64,000 nt of DNA from Loripinus fragilis. Lineage: Eukaryota; Mollusca; Bivalvia; Lucinida; Lucinidae. The position numbers and the translations under genes are program-made. The stretch spans positions 36,938,835-37,002,834 of the forward strand of contig OZ026530.1 of assembly GCA_964019695.1 (NCBI GenBank), in the 5' to 3' direction. The notes under the pieces were generated by a model. That model ran no database searches. It saw only the letters and a program-made list of their open reading frames with translations, and had not been told where the DNA came from. Below are positions 1 through 9,642 of this stretch, piece after piece (position 1 is the first letter of the stretch; each line of letters begins with the position of its first letter).

Positions 1-690
1 GAAACTATATTATTCTTAACATGACAATGCAAGGCTAAAAAGTTACATTAGTTAATATATATGGGCCAAATGAAAATAACCCACAATTCTATCGTAACCT
101 GAAAGAAAATACTCAGAAAGACAACGAAATAATAATTATTTGTTGACAAGAATTTCGTACAGAATCCTGGAATTGACTGTTTCAGCTATCTGCATACGAA
201 TAACCCTCGTACCAGAAAGGTAGTATTAGATACCATGGAGGAAAACAGCCGAATTGACGTGTGGCGATTATTAAATGAAGATGTAAGAGCATATGGATGA
301 AAGAGAATGAACCCAGTGAGGAAACAGGCATGTCTAGTTTACTTTTTAATAAATGAAACTTGTTTAGAATATGTAATGGACACTAATATAAATCCTGGAA
401 ATAGAACTGATCATTCTTCCATTTAATTAAAGCTGAAATTTATTAATATTGAACGGGGTCGTGGCTACTGGAAATTTAACAATTCTCTGCTTAAAAATGA
501 AGACTACATAAAATAAGTGAAATTTTCTTTTCAAGAAGTTATATGGATACATATAAAACAAATGACGAACAAGCTATTAATTATATAGAATTTAGTATAA
601 ATGACCAAGTCTTCCTTGAGACACTTTTAGTGATCATTAGGGGTAAAACTATTCAGTTTAGTTCTTTTTAATAAAAGGAAAAATACAGAA
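1..690 (+). pseudogene. L1/Tx1-like LINE relic, endonuclease part
   Basis: Decayed non-LTR retrotransposon. Across shifting frames the plus strand reads as the second half of an APE-type endonuclease and the following linker: VNIYGPNENNPQF near 50-100, a YLHTNNPRTRKVVLD block near 190-235, a RTDHSS block near 400-420 (the catalytic SDH region), then GYWKFNNSLLKNEDYIK near 460-515 and a degraded DQVFLETLL block near 605-640. This order is that of L1/Tx1-type ORF2 proteins. Many stops and frameshifts show it is dead. It is cut at the window start, and the continuation appears at 7085-7600, on the far side of the tyrosine-recombinase retrotransposon. Clade assignment is from remembered motif order only. 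Confidence 0.7.
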
Positions 691-882
691 AAAGCAGGCC
701 TTCCGATTTATGGTGGGCCCGGGTCATTGTCCCATGATTTCAAAATATGGCACATCACTTTCCAAGACAGTGGGCCCAGCCCTTTAAGTGGTGAAAAAAT
801 CTTACTTTAATAAAAAAATTTCATCTTACAGCGAATCTACGAATTTCACAAAACAGAAAGTACATGTAGGTAATGTAAATAC

Positions 883-1086
883 AGTAAAACCTGTCTTAAG
901 CGACCACTCAAACAAAGAAAAAACAAAGATAAAAAAACAAGTGGTAGCTGAATGAAGGTCAAAAGAATTGCAGAATGCTCCCTTTTGGAGCATTCTGAAA
1001 TACTTTTGAACTGCAGTAAACAATAATCGGTCTTGAGAACCAATGTTTGGTCTTCTTTTATGAATGGCCGCTTAAGACAGGGTTTA
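883..1086. mobile_element. MITE with ~22-bp TIRs (family 1, copy 1)
   Basis: Terminal inverted repeats read AAACCTGTCTTAAGCGACC on the left and GGCCGCTTAAGACAGGGTTT on the right. A related copy lies at 55113-55262. This copy holds an extra hairpin at about 958-1012 (arms around AGAATGCTCC and GGAGCATTCT) that the other copy lacks. No coding capacity; the open frames here are chance. The flanks at 691-882 and 1087-1164 hold no recognisable feature. Confidence 0.7.
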
Positions 1087-1164
1087 TCAGCAGTCAAAAT
1101 GCATATGCATACAAGTGTTTGTGTCAGTGTGTAGGTAAAATATACTACCCAAATTTCAAATGTG

Positions 1165-1237
1165 GTCTTTGCTTTACTATCAATAAACAAACAAAAAACC
1201 CTCTGTTTTTGCAAAAAGCGTTCGTTTATTGCTCTAG
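1165..1237 (-). repeat. Split direct repeat B2 (3' end of YR retrotransposon)
   Basis: 73 bp, identical by eye to B1. Taken as the 3' terminus of the element; the flank beyond it (AAATTTCAAATGTG) shows no duplicate next to A1. Confidence 0.8.
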
Positions 1238-1782
1238 AAGAAGGCATACAAGTCGAGCATAACAATGACAGTACTACAGCTGGCGTACCACCAAGAACCG
1301 GATTAAATTAAGTATCTAGAATTCGATTTCTGTGAATAACCTTTTGGTTCAGTTTAAAAAACAAAATAAATCTAGTCGAACCTTAGTTATGACCACCTTA
1401 ATTAAAACCTGGTTCTTCATAATACTCAGCCTTACAAATTCATATTAAAGCCTTCTTACCAAATATAAACTTGACCGTACCTCCCTTGGCTGAGGTGACT
1501 GCCGCCCAGCCCAAAAAACCTCTTATTTATATATTCTCTTTTAAAATTTTCTCTCATCTTTTTTGAGGAAACTAGCTGTAGTTTACATGCAAATGCAGAC
1601 GACCTCAAGGAGAAAGTGGCAAACCAACACTCTAGGCCAAGTTAAAGTGAATTTGCTCATAGGAACAAATTCACTTACTTTGTAAAAGCCAAAACTAATT
1701 TTCTGTACAATAGCTAAATTTAGAGTAAATGTTTGGTATTTCTTATATAAGTTCATTAAATTCTATTTAATGAAAAATATGA
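1238..1782. other. 545-bp spacer between A2 and B2
   Basis: Unique sequence where a canonical element would have A2 joined to B2. Two things can be seen. At 1238-1259 there are 22 bases matching, in inverted orientation and at 21 of 22 positions, the start of the gag-like ORF (6827-6848). Near 1648-1680 there is a hairpin with arms AAGTGAATTTG and CAAATTCACTT. It may be an insertion or a normal part of this family. Confidence 0.55.
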
Positions 1783-1997
1783 AAAAAACGATGTTGACTT
1801 CTAGAAAGAACGCTTAGGAATGAGCCCACCTTGCCTATAACTATTCAGCAAGAAAGCATGCACACTTGCCGCTTATTTATAATCTATAAATATTTACACC
1901 AGTAAAACCTGTTTTACCGCATCGGTGAATACGTTTATCTACTGAAACGCTTAAGACAAAAATTTTCTGCTATACTTCCAAACGCAGAAAATTAATA
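1783..1997 (-). repeat. Split direct repeat A2
   Basis: 215-bp second copy of the A1 sequence, joined without a gap to B1. Its other end faces the 545-bp spacer. Confidence 0.85.
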
Positions 1998-2070
1998 GTC
2001 TTTGCTTTACTATCAATAAACAAACAAAAAACCCTCTGTTTTTGCAAAAAGCGTTCGTTTATTGCTCTAG
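1998..2070 (-). repeat. Split direct repeat B1
   Basis: 73-bp copy identical by eye to B2 (1165-1237). It directly abuts A2 at 1997/1998, as the B1-A2 junction of a split-direct-repeat element should. Confidence 0.85.
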
Positions 2071-2133
2071 GGATACAAATTACGTGGCTGATTATCAAAT
2101 TGTGTGCCAAATATTCACCCGCGTAAGTTATAT

Positions 2134-3155
2134 TCATAAATTCAAAGTTTTTGAAATTTGAAGCCTGCTATCAATGGAATCGTCTATCTACCCATCTTTA
2201 CTTATATCACAACGCCACCGCCCATGCCTTTTCAAACACCTATCATTTACCCCAGCCCTTGCTGCAGTGGTCGCGCCACCAGCGCGTAAACTATGCAGAC
2301 CTAAATTTAAACATGGATTCACAGCTTTAAGCTTACCAACTAAGCATTCTTTTGCTCTTGTATAACTTAAAGGCTTGTTTCTGTTATCAATTTGCATATA
2401 CTACCAGACCTATTAACAGGTTTAAACAAAAATTGAGTAGATGTCAGATCTATATCTGCTAGTACCACATACTTCTGCAACATTTGATATGGACAGGCAT
2501 TGCTTTCCCCTTTAGCTATCAAAACTTCGTTACCAGATCTGTATTGGTCCGTTTTACTAGATTCAATTTGCAAACTTAGATATGCATCATGAAATTGAAC
2601 ATTGCAGCATTTTAAATTTCTCAATTCGTCATATCTTAAAAAGCCAGAAAAAGCAATTAAAATCATTGCTAAATCCCTAACTTGTAAAAGATCTTCAGAA
2701 TTTTTAGTAGCATTAGAAGAACAGAGTTCAATAAGCATATCTGTTGTGACAACATCTTTTTTAGTAACTTTTGAAGACCGTAAACGTTTGGCAGGTTCAA
2801 GCAAATTGGTAACGAAGCCATTCTCAGTTGGATCATTTTCTCCATTTATCCTATGAACCCATTTTATGCTATACACAATTGAAGAGATAACGTAGTATGT
2901 AACACACTTATCTAGCAATTCTGTCAAAAATAATGCTATGTGAATTGGTTGTGCTGGCATAACATCATAACCGTTTTTGTCACAAAACAGCTTCCATTTG
3001 TTAAAGTAACTATAATATTTTTTAACAGTACCGTCACTTTTAGACTGTAAAATGTATCTACACATAGATTTCACTTTCTGATCGTCTTGTACTCCTCCAT
3101 CTTTCAAAGCTTGTTCAACGGTATCTTTCAGACCAACACCTGAAAAAAGATGCAT
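2134..3155 (-). pseudogene. Tyrosine recombinase of YR retrotransposon, frameshifted and nonsense
   Basis: Should circularise or integrate the cDNA. The first frame runs 3155-2367: a SAM-like core-binding N-terminal part, then FSGFLRYDELRNLKC with the first catalytic Arg. A one-base frame change near 2375-2395 moves the reading to the frame with NKPLSYTRAKECLVGKL, HSLRAGGATTAA (HxxR) and HGRW (His/Trp box). At 2188-2190 a TAG stands where relatives have the Tyr of the KDGY motif, so the predicted nucleophile is lost. In-frame similarity continues after it (IDDSIDSRLQ) to a natural stop at 2134. Two lesions make it a pseudogene unless they are assembly errors. R-H-R-Y assignment is by motif recall. 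Confidence 0.8.
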
Positions 3156-3165
3156 TCTGTCAATA

Positions 3166-6077
3166 TTACAAAAATTTTATTTTCAGTGCCAACATGCGAA
3201 AATGCAGAGGTTTCTTCGAGAAAACACCATTATTTCCTTTTCCTTGCTTGATTGCACAGTACCTAGAAATGTATCGAAAATCTTCTATAAAGTACTTAAA
3301 TGCGCCATTGTTCTCCACTAGTTGTACCCAAAATGGAGCTGAAATCCACTCTGGAATCACAAGCGTACCGCAGGCCCTGTCTTGCCCTAATTTTGATAAA
3401 CACATTGATATAAGTCGAGGTGGGGGAACCATCCAATTGCATTCTCTGCTCCAGCATTGATCAAAAGCATTGACTGCCTCTGCCTCTGGAAGCCACCATC
3501 TAGAATTAAATCGTAAACATTTACAATTATAATTTGATGAAAATCTGTCGATGGTATGTGGGCCCCAAGTTCTATCTAAAATCCTGAAAACACTGTCATT
3601 AATTTCCCAATCATCACAATCAAATGAGCGTGATAAATAATCTGCCCTTTCATTTAAATGTCTTGGAATCCACTCAGAGATTATTGTGATGTTGTGCTTT
3701 TTACAAAAGTCATAAATATTAATAGCAATTATTTGCAGGTCCTTTTTCATGCATCCTGCCTTTAATATTGATTTTACATTTCTATTATCAGAAAATATCT
3801 TTATCTTTCTGTTTGCAAGGATTTCTGATTTACTAAATAAAATTCTTCTAACCGTCTCAAGTTCTCTCCACGTGGAACTTCTTACCTTCTCATCATTAGA
3901 CCAAATTCCTATGACCTCTAATTCTCCTGTATTATTGTCATCTGCAAGCTTACCAAATGACGCATCAACTGCAGTATTTCCAGCAATGCTATAATCATTA
4001 CCAATACCACCGTCATACATGACCAAACTGCCAGCACAAGTGGCTTCACTGATGTTACATACATCATCTATACCATCAATAATGGCAGGTTCTCTTTTGT
4101 CAACAGCCTGAATACCATGGCATTTTCTACTATTCCTTTCACCAGGAAACATACAGCCATTAGCTGTAATACTACCATCAAATATGGCGTCACTGTTACC
4201 ACCTACCCTACTAACACCTTTCTCCTTATTGCATGAGTCAGTTATAGCTAAAGCATCACTTTTACAACAGCATTGCTTTGATTGACCTTCTAAAGAGGTG
4301 CTAACATTACCTTCAAAGTTTCTGTTTTGTACATTCTTGTGGTCTTTCTGACAAACTACAGAATAGTTTATCACAGGTGCCCTGCCAATGCACAAATACC
4401 CACCATAGCCTTCGCTACTTGCATCACAAAATATCTCAATGTCTGAACTAAAATCTACACTCAATGGACGACCTATTCTATTCAATTCCTTCATATTGCT
4501 CTTCCAAAATTTAAGCTCACATAATGCATCTGCTGTCACCATAACTAATGCTTTCCAGCTTGCTCTACTTATGATACACTCATGTAGAGCTCTTGTTCTT
4601 AAACACACTAGTTTGCCAAAAACGGCCTGAACTGAAATAATCTGCCCAACAACCGATGCCAATGCTCGGACTCTGACTAGAAATGTCTTGCAAATAGTTT
4701 CCAACATGGATTCTATTGCTTGAGATGCCCTTTCGATTCTCTCATAAGTGACAAACAACTTACCTTGACTCATGTCCAATATATATCCCAACCAAGTCTT
4801 CACACTCGTCGGATCCCAATGACACTTATCATGGGCCAATAGGAAACCAAACTCTATTAAAGTAGCACGTACATGTGTGCTTAATTGCAAAGCAGCATCA
4901 TATTTCTTGTGTCCGCCTATCCCATCGTCTAAATACATTACCACCTTGTGACCTTGACTTCTCAAAAACTTGACCACCACTCTTAATACCTTGGAAAAGA
5001 TGTGACCTGCTGTGGCTATACCAAAAGGGAGAACACAGAAAACAAAATACCTTGTTACTTTATCAATTGTAATAGAGAAACCTAGATATTGTGTATGTTC
5101 TGATTTTATAGAAATATGGTGATACGCTCCCTTAAGGTCATATGAAAATAAATATGAGCCTAAATCGAACATTTCCAATGCAGTGTTTATGTCTTCATAT
5201 TTGTATTTGTATTGAATCAAATATTGATTTTTATGACGGCAATCCAACACTAACCTTGGCTTTCCTGTCCTATTAAAGGCTACTGTTAAAGGATTTGTCA
5301 CAAACGGTACTTCTGTTACCTCCTTTACACAACCTTTCTCCAACAGTTTACATACCTCTTCCTTAACAAATCCCATATTTTCCCTTGCAGACTTATTATT
5401 TTGCATGCGTTTAACGGGAGGTAACTCCCTAAACGGTAAAGTATAACCTTCAGTTACTACCCTCATAATATATTCATTTGCACCTGCTGTTTCCCATGCA
5501 CTTTTAGCAGATTTGAGCCTACCTACTGGAGAATCAGACTGGTTATTTTTTCTCCATAATTCATTACTCTCAGTTCTTTTTTCAATTGAATTTTGTGTGG
5601 GTTCATTTGGACCAAATTTATCACATGTAAGCTTACTATCAACAATGTTTTGTTTTTCATTCCCCTTCAAATACATTTCTTCGTCATTACCTCTACTTAT
5701 TTCTAAAATACTTATCTTATTATTCTGTCTTGGCAATTCAGGACAATCTTTCTTCCAGTGTCCTGACTTCCTGCAGAAGAAGCAAAGACCAGGTCTCCGA
5801 CTGTCTGAGAACATAGACTGCTCCCTCACATGTGCAGGTGGAGTACTAACTGCAGTAGACGACCATCTACCATATGGAGTAAACCGACGTTGGCTTTTCT
5901 TCATCTTTTGTTGTTTGGCTTTTCTGTTAGCTCTAGACTCTGCTCTTAATAATCGTTTTTCATCGTCTGAATCCTCTACCAGGGGGTTTATATCATATTC
6001 TTTAACCGTTCTCCAACCCATCTCTGAATCATCCGCTATTCTTATCAGCTTCTGTTGGTGACCGATGATCTCTTTTC
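3166..6077 (-). CDS. Reverse transcriptase-RNase H exon of YR retrotransposon
   Basis: Copies the element RNA into DNA. Counting from the Met at 6021: a CX2CX4HX4C zinc knuckle CFFCRKSGHWKKDC at residues 80-93; RT from about 215 to 480, with SYDLKGAYHH at 293-302, LPFGIATAGH at 331-340 and the catalytic YLDD at 363-366. An RNase H-like region follows, from IEIFCDASSEGYGG to WIPRHLNERADYLSR, interrupted by a low-complexity insertion. The C-terminal block WGPHTIDRFSSNYN to NWMVPPPRLI is typical of DIRS-order proteins and may be the remnant Dam-like methyltransferase region. The open frame extends upstream of the Met to the acceptor at 6078, supporting splicing to the gag-like exon. The stop at 3166-3168 lies 11 bp from the recombinase start at 3155. 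No break was seen in this part. Confidence 0.85.
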
Positions 6078-6200
6078 CTGAAAAAACACCAATTCATGGG
6101 TCCTAAAAACATGTCTTTAAGTAATGTAAAAGACTGAAATAAAACACATATATGCACCAGAATGCCAAAACATCCACTCTTGTAAAATGTACAACCAAAT

Positions 6201-6256
<56 letters not shown>

Positions 6257-6483
6257 GCATTGCATACTTTGATCGATCATAGAACATTCAAAATGATGCA
6301 AGTTGAATGCTACTATACATTATGCTGTGAGTGTGTGCGTTAACAATTTTTGTGAGTGTGTGCGTTTACTATATCTCATGTATACGCTTCATAAACAATC
6401 GACCTTTTTACTATGCCGGGAATAACTTTTACGCAGCATTATAATGTACATTATAACATATGCCTTAAAATAGCGATAATCAC
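6078..6483 (-). other. Predicted spliceosomal intron in YR retrotransposon
   Basis: 406 bp bounded by GT (6483-6482, GAAG/GTGATT) and AG (6079-6078, after a T-run GTTTTTTCAG). Splicing restores the conserved junction AREKISEG-KEIIGHQQKLI ahead of GWRTVKEYD. Without splicing, stops interrupt the frame. The intron contains an (ATT)n microsatellite. Spliceosomal introns have been predicted before in DIRS-like elements. Confidence 0.65.
6202..6256. repeat. (ATT)n microsatellite
   Basis: Uninterrupted run of about 18 ATT units inside the predicted intron. On the minus strand it reads as poly-Asn in a chance ORF. Confidence 0.95.
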
Positions 6484-6907
6484 CTTCAGAAATTTTTTCT
6501 CTGGCTGCTAATGAAGCAGAATCCCCGCTTCTCTCGAGGGCTGCGTCCGCATCTTGAAATTTGCCCAAAACTTTTACATTAAACTTGTACTGGTCTTCGC
6601 AGCTTTTTCTTTTAAAGGTGTACCCTTCATGCATCAAAATGTTAGTCTGCATTTTGGCCATTTGACTGTCTGACAACTTTTGCTGGTTTTCACTTATCTT
6701 GTTTTGCATTGAATCCAACTTCGATGACATCAACTGTTCGAATGCTCCCAATAAATTCGTCTGAGCCTCGCTCACCGCTGCCCTCACTTTCACTTGAACC
6801 ATAACTTCAACCTCGGGTTCCATGCCTGCTCGACTTGAATGCCTTCTTGATAACGAATGGAAAAAACGATGTTGACTTCTAGAAAGAACGCTTAGGAATG
6901 AGCCCAC
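6484..6907 (-). CDS. Gag-like N-terminal exon of YR retrotransposon polyprotein
   Basis: Exon 1 of the element's polyprotein. The first ATG (6907) lies inside repeat A1; the ATG at 6823 (GGCATGGAA context, MEPEVEV) starts just outside the repeat and may be the real start. The segment MSSKLDSMQNKISENQQKLS looks like a coiled coil, followed by CEDQYKFNVKVLGKFQDADA and AREKISEG, a conserved stretch of DIRS-order proteins. After AREKISEG the frame runs into sequence without family similarity, exactly at a GAAG/GTGATT donor at 6484/6483. Joined to the exon starting at 6077 the frame is kept: 424 + 2912 nt is a multiple of three, about 1,111 residues from the first ATG. Function by analogy: a nucleic-acid-binding structural protein. 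Confidence 0.65.
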
Positions 6908-7075
6908 CTTGCCTATAACTATTCAGCAAGAAAGCATGCACACTTGCCGCTTATTTATAATCTATAAATATTTACACCAGTAAAACCTGTTTTACCGCAT
7001 CGGTGAATACGTTTATCTACTGAAACGCTTAAGACAAAAATTTTCTGCTATACTTCGAAACGCAGAAAATTAATA
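6861..7075 (-). repeat. Split direct repeat A1 (5' end of YR retrotransposon)
   Basis: 215 bp, matching A2 (1783-1997) with one visible mismatch (TACTTCGAAAC here, TACTTCCAAAC in A2). It includes the first in-frame ATG upstream of the gag-like ORF. It probably carries the promoter, but no TATA element was confirmed. Confidence 0.85.
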
Positions 7076-7084
7076 TTTAGTTTG

Positions 7085-7600
7085 ATATGCTTGGGCCCAT
7101 CCTTTCAGAAAATGACCCTCCATTTTTGCTCCATGAGTCACTTAGGCACACCAATCTTGATAAAAATCTGAAGCCCTGAAAAAGAAAACAAATTAGAAGC
7201 AGATATAAAGAAATCAGAAGAGAAATTAGTTCGAACATAAATGATATTGATGACGAAAAGCTTGATACATTATGAATTTATTGAGTCAAGAAATAAATGA
7301 ATTGAAGGAATTATGTTACGTTCTCGAAGTCGGTATGATGATCTTGGGGAAAAGCCATCAAATTATTTATTTAATTTAGAAAATAGGATTTATAATAATG
7401 AAGTTATGTAAAATTAGTAAATGAAAAGGGGGGAGCATTTTTTGAAACTAAATATATTTTTGGATGCCAAAAAGATTTTTATCAGAACCTTTATTTTAAC
7501 CATACAAATATTGATGATCAAGAGTGGAATACGGTATATTGTTTTTTATTACTGAAGCCCAAGATAATTTTCAGGGATAAGATTTAAAAGGTTGGTAGAT
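7085..7600 (+). pseudogene. L1/Tx1-like LINE relic, segment before the RT domain
   Basis: Decayed continuation of the LINE at 1-690. Frames give a basic coiled stretch (KRKQIRSRYKEIRREISSNI near 7165-7225), a KPSNYLFNLENR-like block near 7345-7395 (the GEKPTKYFxNLE motif of L1-type ORF2), then KLVNEKGGAFF and QKDFYQNLYFN near 7410-7500. Stops and frameshifts are frequent. The two relic parts bracket the YR retrotransposon at 1165-7075, which suggests it inserted into this LINE. Confidence 0.6.
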
Positions 7601-7667
7601 TGACATAATAGACTACCTAAAAGTAAGCGGATATAATTGGAAACTGACTGTATCTTGTATATACATG

Positions 7668-8035
7668 TACATTTAAATTTGTTTAAATATCTATATTGAT
7701 ACTCATATTTGAATCACTATCTCACATTTACTATGTAAACTGACCTAAATATGACAATATAGAATCATTTATACACTTTTGTTCCAATCATCAGACAGAA
7801 AACTAAGAATGTATATGTATAACCAAATATTGATAAAACCCGCATAATTCTGAAGGTAATATGACCTTATTGCCCGACCAAGATGAACCCGCCTTTAATA
7901 GGATGTGTTAATCTGGGGGGTAATGTTGTGCCAACACAATCTTATAGTCATATTTAAGTCAGTTTACATGGTAATAGTGAGATAGTAATTAAATTATGAG
8001 TATCAATATAGACATGTTAACAAAATTTAAATGTA
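7668..8035. mobile_element. Long-TIR MITE
   Basis: 368-bp foldback. Arms of about 95 bp (7668-7765 and 7938-8035) are inverted copies at roughly 85-90% by eye: the left begins TACATTTAAATTTG and the right ends CAAAATTTAAATGTA. The inner 170 bp has no coding potential. Confidence 0.8.
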
Positions 8036-8399
8036 AATAAGATCGTCAGGACCATCTTAGTACGACCCAACCTTGATACGTAGTACAAATGTATCTAGTT
8101 TATTATTGCATAAATCTATTTTTGTTTTCCTTTTTAGATATCTACTTAACTTTGAGACACATATTGTCGGATTTTCTGACAGATATACCTGGTGTTTGAG
8201 ACATGTGGAAAAGGTTCCAGTTGAGCAGATTTCCAGTTAATTGAGGACATGCATCTATATGCTATGTTTTGAAAAGATGGATAAAACGGTTGTCGTTAAA
8301 TATACATATTTACTATGATTGTGGTTATCAGAAATAAAGTTTTACAAGGCTAAAACTTCAATTATATCAACGCAGATCTTACTTCAGAAATATCCTACA

Positions 8400-8585
8400 G
8401 GACTTCAGTTAAGAGTGCGTAACGAAAATTTAATTTTCATATTTCTCAACCAAAACATATGCTGTGGCTACTCAAAAGAACCGTCTCAATGAGACGGTTC
8501 TTTTGAGCACCCAAATCATATGTTAAAATTGATGGGTAAGAAAATATTTACAATTTTACGCTAAAATGTTTTGTTAATCTAAATC
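8400..8585. repeat. Foldback repeat (family 2, copy 1) with perfect hairpin
   Basis: Starts GGACTTCAGTTAAGAGTGCG and holds a perfect hairpin at 8471-8507 (18-bp arms CTCAAAAGAACCGTCTCA, one-base loop). A diverged copy lies at 12324-12500, so the pair brackets the zinc-finger cluster. The surrounding 8036-8399 and 8586-8880 show nothing else. Confidence 0.8.
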
Positions 8586-8882
8586 TGTGATCCTATCAAG
8601 GACAATATTGATTCTGCTATATTAATATACATTCATCTGTTAAATGTTTGGTTCTGCAAAGAACGATGTGTCATCGACAACAGCAATAATAAATCAAAGA
8701 AAATATAAACCATTTATTTGCCTGTGACTTGCAGCATTTTGTAAATTTTTCCAGCCGTTTCTGTTCTATATATGAATGGTGTAGCCATATTTGAAGACAC
8801 CTCTGGAAAATCTGTTCACCTGCAGTGTAGTTAGTGAGACGTGTACTTGTTCATAGGAGAAATAATCCAAACAATTAACGAA

Positions 8883-8965
8883 ATATGTGGCGTATTTACT
8901 CATTCACCAGACTTGGAGCAGCATACACGTATACATGCATTAGCAATGTCATACAGTTGTGATTC
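8883..8965 (+). pseudogene. C2H2 zinc-finger fossil upstream of the zinc-finger gene
   Basis: One frame reads ICGVFTHSPDLEQHTRIH followed by YSCDSS, the second half of one C2H2 finger and the start of the next. It lies about 680 bp upstream of the intact gene and probably derives from an earlier duplicate. Confidence 0.5.
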
Positions 8966-8984
8966 TTCTTTTACATACTTTACA

Positions 8985-9112
8985 CGGACACCTAAACTTG
9001 ATTAACCCATATAAGCCCAGCGTCCTTTTTGTTGGACATAGGCAAAAAGTGCAGACCCAGACCAGACGCCGCAGAACGCGGCGTCTGATCAGTGTCTCCA
9101 CTGGTTGATTGC
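8985..9112. repeat. Dispersed repeat (family 3, copy 1) with compact hairpin
   Basis: Contains a hairpin at about 9054-9099 (arms CAGACGCCGC and GCGGCGTCTG around AGAAC). A diverged copy at 53345-53455 keeps the CATATAAG leader, the AGCGTCC block and the CAGAACGCGGCG core. The stretch 9113-9642 holds no other recognisable element. Confidence 0.7.
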
Positions 9113-9642
9113 AGAATGTTCCATAACATTTTTTTTTAAAAAATACCACCAACATTCCTTAAAACAGAAATGGATTGTTCCAAATAATATGGATGGGAAT
9201 TTCCATTAGGCATAAATGGGAGAGAACCCTATGGATTAGCATATGATATTTTGGTACTAGTCACATATACATGAACCCCTCCATTAAACGCCATAGCTAG
9301 TAGCATATTTCGCCAAGCTGGAAGTAAACATTATCGTCTGACTTCCACTCTACTGCCACACTTTTTGTAGGGGAAGAGCAAATGCTGTTGTTGGACTGTC
9401 CATATGAGCAGGCCCATCTACGCCTTCGCTGCCCATGTTATAAACGCAGACATCACGTGTACTGACCAAAATATACTTTTCTCACTTGCTGAAGTGTTTT
9501 CATACATCATACAAGTTGTACATGTATAACACTTGTAAATATATTCCATTGATTTGTCTACCTCTTTTGAATCATACACTTATTTTTTGTTTTTGCTTTT
9601 GATGAGTCTTACAAATGCTGGTTTTACTCCATTTTAACTGAC

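Larger units (their letters stand above)
1165..7075 (-). mobile_element. Tyrosine-recombinase retrotransposon with split direct repeats
   Basis: On the minus strand the order is A1 (6861-7075), coding region, B1 (1998-2070), A2 (1783-1997), a 545-bp spacer, then B2 (1165-1237). Split direct repeats of the form A1-ORFs-B1-A2-B2 typify PAT- and Ngaro-like members of the DIRS order, which integrate by a tyrosine recombinase and make no target-site duplication; none is seen here. The coding region gives a zinc-knuckle protein, RT, RNase H and a tyrosine recombinase. A1 and A2 are 215 bp each with one mismatch seen, so this is a recent insertion. Oddities are the spacer between A2 and B2, an apparent intron, and a recombinase broken by a frameshift and a stop. 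The PAT versus Ngaro choice is open. Confidence 0.85.

Noticed and set aside
846..1265. 139-codon minus-strand frame
   Set aside because: Runs across a MITE and the B2 repeat of the YR retrotransposon; composition is low-complexity and it crosses element borders.
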